A stretch of 64,000 bases of DNA, from assembly GCA_036971475.1 (NCBI GenBank), contig JBAIZL010000006.1:57618398-57682397 (forward strand), read 5' to 3'. This DNA comes from Prosapia bicincta (Eukaryota > Arthropoda > Insecta > Hemiptera > Cercopidae). Positions 58,955 to 64,000 of this stretch are shown in pieces. Every line of letters begins with the position of its first letter. Positions within the stretch are counted from its first letter, which is position 1. The position numbers and the translations under genes are program-made. The notes beneath the pieces are model-generated. The model worked only from the letters and a program-made list of their open reading frames with translations. It had not been told where the DNA came from and did no database searches.

Positions 58955-59040
58955 TTATCCATTCACTGTTTATCAATGAAAAGCTTTGAATATAGATTAA
59001 TAAATAATTCTTGTATTTGAATAGCCTTAGTTGTTTTTTA
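58955..59040. repeat. Single-armed relative of the 35.1-kb palindrome
   Basis: Reads ATCAATGAAAAGCTTTGAAT then ATAATTCTTGTATTTG, matching the outer right arm at 35,226-35,275. The CTGATGA half is missing. Confidence 0.7.
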
Positions 59041-59110
59041 TTACTATACAAGAAAACATATTATATATACATATATATATATATAATATATGTATATCTG
59101 TGTATGTATA

Positions 59111-59203
<93 letters not shown>

Positions 59204-59207
<4 letters not shown>

Positions 59208-59514
59208 TTGATATTTTACGTTATCCATTGTTTTTCCGTTGCACTGACTTTATGAAGTTAATATATTACTATTGTAAGTAATTTTATCCACCATTAAGTG
59301 CAATGATTTTACCTTGAGTGATGAGGCGCCTTTCGGTCACTTGACCATTGTCGCATCACCTGAGTCATTCGACAATGGTCAAGTGACCGAAAGGCGCCTC
59401 ATCACTCAAGGTAAAATTATTGCACTTAATGGTGGAAAAATTACTTACAATAGTAATATATTAACTTCATAAAGTCAGTGCAACGGAAAAACAATGGATA
59501 ACGTAAAATATCAA

Positions 59515-59520
<6 letters not shown>
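59204..59520. repeat. Long palindrome, arms about 150 bp
   Basis: The arms are near-exact reverse complements around about 16 bp at 59,355. Each reads outward CGACAATGGTCAAGTGACCG then AAAGGCGCCTCATCAC: a GGTCA/TGACC hairpin directly followed by GAAA. It is flanked by (TA)n at 59,130-59,205 and (TA)n(TG)n at 59,517-59,590. Two more copies follow within 1 kb. Confidence 0.96.

Positions 59521-59590
<70 letters not shown>
59521..59590. repeat. (TA)n(TG)n compound microsatellite
   Basis: Perfect dinucleotide tracts between the two palindromes. Confidence 0.97.
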
Positions 59591-59592
<2 letters not shown>

Positions 59593-59601
59593 ATAAATAT
59601 A

Positions 59602-59842
59602 TTTCATGTTGTCCATTTTTTTCCATTGCGCAATAATTTTACCTTATGTGATGAGGCATCTTTCGGTCACTTGACCACTATCGAATCACTGTGATTCGAC
59701 AATGGTCAAGTGACCGAAAGGTGCCTCATCACATAAGGTAAAATTATTGCACTTAGTGGTGAACAAAATTGTTTACAATTAATAATAATAACTTTATATA
59801 TATATATGAAGTTGCAACGGAAAAATAATGGACAACGTGAAA
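59602..59842. repeat. Palindrome, second copy of the CGACAATGGTCAAG family
   Basis: Centre at about 59,689 (GAATCACTGTGATTC). The right arm reads CGACAATGGTCAAGTGACCG then AAAGGTGCCTCATCAC. The left arm is a shorter reverse complement with small differences. Confidence 0.94.
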
Positions 59843-59869
59843 TATATATATATTTAGGTTAGTTCTAGC

Positions 59870-60062
59870 AGAGCTTAAAGCTTATATAGGAATTTTTGGA
59901 CTAGATAGGAGACTGACAGACTTACCTAATGGCAATAGTCCAAAACTGCATTCTCTTGGAAATAAATAGACACATATAAAAACCTATCACACTATTGAAA
60001 TATTTCGATCAAAATGATCTTTGTCAATCAAAACAGAGAAAAAGAAACGACTGTAGTGAACC
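59870..60062 (-). repeat. Single-armed relative of the 23.3-kb palindrome
   Basis: TTTTTGGACTAGATAGGAGA and ATGATCTTTGTCAATCAAAA match the 23.26-kb left arm. The bottom strand reads TTGACAAAGATCATTTTGAT then CGAAATATTTC, with a fully paired GATCA/TGATC stem before GAAA. Confidence 0.85.
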
Positions 60063-60137
60063 ACAGATGTGTATAAATATACAAATGTCACAGATTCACA
60101 CATTTATAGTATATGATATAGTGCTATATGTGATTTA

Positions 60138-60262
60138 GTCTGTCAGAAGTGGTCAAGTCCGACAATGGTCAAGTGACCAAAAGGTGCCTCATCACACAAG
60201 GTAAAATTATTGCACTTAGTGGTGGATAAAATTATTTACAATAGTAATTTATTAATATTATT
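60138..60262 (+). repeat. Third, single-armed copy of the CGACAATGGTCAAG family
   Basis: Reads CCGACAATGGTCAAGTGACC then AAAAGGTGCCTCATCACA and AATTATTGCACTTAGTGG; GAAA has become AAAA. A (TA)n tract lies nearby at 60,306-60,335. Confidence 0.88.
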
Positions 60263-60300
60263 ATTAATTTATTAATATTAATTATTAATATTATTTATTA

Positions 60301-60337
<37 letters not shown>

Positions 60338-60373
60338 CATGACTTTGAATCCTAGGCCCACATTATTTTTAAG

Positions 60374-60790
60374 AGGGTGGCATTGCTGTTATTTTAAACT
60401 CAAATAGGTATGCTAACATGATTGAGGAATTTTTTGAACCTGCATTAAAAGAGCGTGCTCACGAAAATGTATGGTTCCAGCAGGACGGTGCCACAGCTCA
60501 TACAGCCTGGATAACAATGAACATTTTGAAGCAAATGTTTCCTGGTCAATTGATTTCTCTAGAAGGAGACATTGCAGGGCCAGCACGATCTCTTGACTTA
60601 ACCCATTGTGACTTTTTTTGTGGGGTTTTCAAACATCGTCCCAGGAACCTGCCTGACCTGAAGCAAGCAATACTCAAGGAAGTTCAGCGCATACCTTAAG
60701 CCATGCTGGAATGAGTCTTTACGAGTTTCAGAGTTTGCTTGCAGCAGTGTATTGACAACTACAGCCACAACTTGTCCGATATCTTTTTTT
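60374..60790 (+). pseudogene. Tc1/mariner-superfamily transposase C-terminal fragment
   Basis: Reads ILNSNRYANMIEEFFEPALK, then ENVWFQQDGATAHTAWITMN (second catalytic Asp), LISLEGDIAGPARSLDLTHC and DFFCGVFKHRPRNLPDLKQA, ending EVQRIP and a stop, with recognisable codons beyond (FTSFRVCLQQCIDNY). WFQQDGAT.H and DxxxxPARSxDLxxxDFF are the late DDE/D blocks of the group often annotated as Tc3-like in insects. The N-terminal half is missing and WP in the WPARSPDL block reads GP, so the copy is dead. It is better preserved than the 19.1- and 25.1-kb relatives. Confidence 0.88.
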
Positions 60791-61116
60791 AAAACGAAGT
60801 AGGCACAACTTCCCGTGTCATAGAATAAGTTAAAAAATAAATGTATTATACAGAAACACGAAGTTTTTATTTGCGTTTAAAAATAGAGAGGTTATTTTGC
60901 CACACCTTGAACTTGTATAGTTGACATTAACCACAATCTTACAAAACAGGTGACGTGTACTTTTTCTTTAAATAGTGCAAAAATGACACCTTATAATATT
61001 AATCAAAAAAATTCTGTTGGAACATTGGCACTTTATACATCTAAATTCAGTTTAAGTATTTACTTAAATATATCTCATTTAACTAAGATATAAAATACAG
61101 AAAAATCGTATGATAC

Positions 61117-61217
61117 TGATATAAGCACAGGGCCCCAGTTCATAACAAAAAGGCCAACTAACTGTAACAATCCACCAACAGTATCGCCGACTGGCGCTGC
61201 AGTGTCTAGAGTTACTA
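61117..61217 (-). other. Weak candidate for an upstream GMC exon
   Basis: Bounded by TTCTTTACAG (acceptor) and ATCA/GTATCA (donor) on the minus strand. Reads VVTLDTAAPVGDTVGGLLQL then VGLFVMNWGPVLIS. Insect GMC proteins often start with a hydrophobic Ala/Val/Leu-rich segment of this kind, and the strand and position fit. Against it: the FAD-binding exons that should lie between it and 57,788 were not found. Confidence 0.25.
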
Positions 61218-61279
61218 CTGTAAAGAACATATTAATATCTAAAACATGATTCAACTTTATGACATACATCATAGACAAA

Positions 61280-63355
61280 GGGCCACCCTTACAGGTTCAG
61301 GCAAACCAATGAAACAAATATATTACAAAAATAAAGGTAAACTCCTAACTATAATCAAAAGCTTCAACTTACAAATCAGAATTATTAAATATTGAAATAA
61401 TAATTGAGAAAACTGACAAAATTGTAAAAGTCTTCAACCATAACAAATACAAAAAATAAAACAATAAATAAAAATTAAACAAATACATTTCAAAAGTACA
61501 AACCATAATGTAGCAAACAATAATCGTTAACAGAGTAGGTTCCTATGGACCTTCACTTACCTTACCTCCAACTCCTCTATATCTCCGACCAGCTCATCTC
61601 CTACCTCCCACTCTTCGATGTTACACCACACCTTGTCCATAGGAAAGTAATGATTTATTCCTTAAGTTCGAACTCACTCTAGTCCAAAACCTGTATCTCA
61701 AGGAATATATCTCTCAGAAGAACCAACTCCTGAATTTATAATAAAACCAATTAGCCACCTGTAAGCCTTTTAGGCTTTGATCGGGGTCACAGGATTCTTT
61801 GAGAGACATTTTTTATTTTAAAACTGTTTTCAACTCCAGTGAACCTTACTGTATATAAAAAAAAAACTAAAAGCTAATTGGAAATTAATAATATTTTCAT
61901 TTCTTATCAATTTTAAAAGTAATTTATAATTGGTTTTATAGTACAGGTTTTTGTATTCCTCTATATAAACTTATTATCAATTGGATTGCTTTTACATTTT
62001 TAAAATACTTTATATCCTAACAAATTTTACTTAATTTACATTATTGTTTTATTTTCCTAATCAATCTATAGTTTTTCCTAACCATGCTATCTTATTTCCT
62101 TCTTTCATAACTTATTTGAAAAAAGTTCTAAGATTGAAGAATATATTATATGGTACAGTATTGCCACTTTACTAATCTAACCTATAATTAATGTTTACAC
62201 TAAATTTGTTATTATTTCATTTTATCAAAATTATTTGTACTACGGTTCATATAACAGATTATCTATCTTGTTATAATAACCATGATTAAAATAAAATATG
62301 CCAACTCAGAACTACAAGTATCAAATTATAAGTCGTTACTTAAAAAGCATTATTATTAAATTTGTTTTATTTTAGAATATAATTATTTAATTTATGTTCC
62401 CTACTAAATTTTCATTTATCATATCATCCATATTACATTCATTTATTAAATTATTTTATCACAAGCCAAAATATATAATGATTAAAATTAAGTTTTATTT
62501 TCTACACAATTAGCAAAGTGTTTATTTAAGGTTAGAATTTCTGTTTTAAATTTAATATGCACACATCAAAACATATTTATTCACAGCACAATTATTAGTT
62601 TTTATAACCTATATTAACCAAATGAAACTTATGTTCTGAGCCAAAATATATTACCATTTAAAACTGTTTGCTATTAGAGGAAGTTTAAGGTTAGAATGTT
62701 TTAAACTTAATATTCATAATAACACACATTTATCAAAACACAATTATTATTTATCATAAACTATAACTAATAAAATATTTATTTATAAGTTATCTGTGTA
62801 ATAAAGCCAGATTTGAATTTATATTATAAAACAACTACTTACTCCCCAGTATAGCCAAACGGTTGCATAAACGGCCAATTTTCAAAATTAAAATTTTATA
62901 CTTTACTACTCGAGAAGGAATTTATCCCTCTTATGCTACTTCTTTTTACTAAATTTTGAACTTTAATTAATACTGTTTGAAACAAAGTTTTAATTTTAGG
63001 AAAAATTCTAATGTTTATAAAAACCATGAGCACTTTTCCAGTTCTCGTTTAGTGGCATAATTTCTGTGAATTCAATCTTCTCTCAGCATGGCACTTAGTA
63101 ATCTTCTTTTTCCTTTTGTGAAACCTTATTTTAAATGGGTTAACAGAGTTTGACGATTTCGAATTTTGACTCACTGTTTAACAAAGTTACATGATTGATG
63201 GCATCTTCTAAAAGTTTACAAAGTTCAGCGTCTTAGATGTTCGTTATTCTTTATTCACTATTACATTGTCGAGATTGGTTGATTTTTTATATTTGAGCAT
63301 AATATCTGAATATCTCCAAATCACAATTTTGCACTTTAGGTGTTTACTTAAAACA
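61280..63355. other. AT-rich DNA, no gene recognised
   Basis: About 2 kb. A somewhat GC-richer patch at 61,535-61,800 has short inverted blocks (TTCCTATGGAC at 61,540 and GTCCATAGGAA at 61,635) and a hairpin AAGCCTTTTAGGCTT near 61,766 next to TGATCGGGGTCACAGG. It could be the upstream part of the Penelope-like element that follows, but nothing proves it. Confidence 0.4.
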
Positions 63356-63361
63356 TATTTG

Positions 63362-64000
63362 CTATACCCTCCGTGCTCTCGCTAAAATTCACAAGTCCAA
63401 TGTCCCCAACCGAGTCATTATCAACTACCAAAATACCCCTCCACATAAACTAGCAAAACACATGTAAAAATAATCAGACAATCTATTAACTTGAACACAG
63501 ACATATACATAACAAACAGAACAAATAAATAAAATAAAAGACATAAATATACCACAAAATTTAACACTACCATCACTCAACATACCAACTACAATATGTA
63601 CACCAACATACCCGTATCCAAAACCCTCAACATCCTAAAGACCTAATTAATGCAGAACAACATACCAAAAACCGAAATCCTAACAAAACAAACATCCTCC
63701 AAACAAAACTACTTAACCCACAACTCAAATTTCAATACACACACACACAAAATCATTTACTGGCACAGATACGTCGACGATATCATAACACTATACAGTG
63801 GCAGCACCCAACAATGCGAAAAACTCCTCACCTACACTAATAAAACACACCCAAAACTCCAGTTCACCTCAGAGATTGAAACCAACCAATCCCTAAACTT
63901 TCTCGACCTCACCATAACAAAAAGCCACACACAAAAACACAGTTTCAACATTTACAGGAAACCGACAACGACAAACACACTTATCAACAACACCTCAAAC
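63362..64000 (+). pseudogene. Penelope-like element reverse transcriptase, broken, runs off the window
   Basis: The first frame reads YTLRALAKIHKSNVPNRVII then NYQNTPPHKLAKHM and a stop: the conserved KIHKxxxPxRxI entry of Penelope-like RTs. Further on, one frame reads NMYTNIPVSKTLNILK, a stop, then QNNIPKTEI. After a (CA)n-like stretch it reads YWHRYVDDIITLYSGST (YVDD catalytic motif), LQFTSEIETNQSLNFLDLTI and SFNIYRKPTTTNT. The RT segment usually found between QNYLTHN and YWHRYVDD (with the GxxMGSPLSP block) is missing, replaced by the short CA-rich piece. This internal deletion and the stops show a dead copy. No GIY-YIG domain is visible before the right edge. Confidence 0.88.

Noticed and set aside
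59011..59694. Several 60-75-codon frames around 59.0-59.7 kb
   Set aside because: All are translations of (TA)n and (TG)n microsatellites.
1..64000. tRNA, rRNA or other structured RNA genes
   Set aside because: No cloverleaf-like or rRNA-like blocks were recognised by eye; a covariance search could still reveal some.

Overview
The window is an AT-rich piece of a metazoan nuclear genome, almost certainly an insect. The evidence is a multi-exon GMC oxidoreductase of insect glucose-dehydrogenase type with consensus GT/AG introns, many mariner, Tc1-like, pogo/Tigger, hAT and piggyBac elements, long (TA)n microsatellites, and no bacterial operon structure. No tRNA, rRNA or CRISPR locus was seen.

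Layout. 1-1.3 kb: GC-richer repeat debris with a fold-back. 1.86-5.25 kb: a 20-bp minisatellite. 5.86-7.50 kb: an intact 545-codon reading frame of unknown function, the best candidate for an undescribed gene. 7.7-9.2 kb: a 15-bp repeat, a mariner scrap, a dispersed repeat, and one actin-like exon on the minus strand that has lost its start codon. 11.6-34.3 kb: transposon-dominated DNA, with a hAT element carrying a GTF2IRD2/ZBED-like transposase (12.25-14.89), IS630/Tc1/mariner remnants (19.08-19.98, 25.12-25.81), a mariner with a Tigger nested inside it (27.43-31.21), several TTAA- and TA-flanked MITEs and long fold-backs.

34.7-57.8 kb, minus strand: seven exons of the GMC oxidoreductase, jointly in frame and encoding about the last 445 residues. 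The N-terminal FAD-binding exons are not visible. Its introns hold most of the other repeats: a piggyBac element inside an I-clade LINE, two 764-bp Tigger MITE copies, other Tigger and TTAA MITEs, and palindromes. 58-64 kb: a cluster of palindromes and (TA)n tracts, a Tc1/mariner C-terminal fragment, and at the right edge a broken Penelope-like reverse transcriptase that runs off the window.

A recurring theme is a short structured motif (YTGANRA, one base, a hairpin, then RAAA) in at least seven unrelated-looking fold-back families. It resembles the core of hammerhead ribozymes found in Penelope-like elements and retrozymes; most copies have core changes that would inactivate a canonical ribozyme. 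All family calls come from reading motifs by eye; no database search was run.
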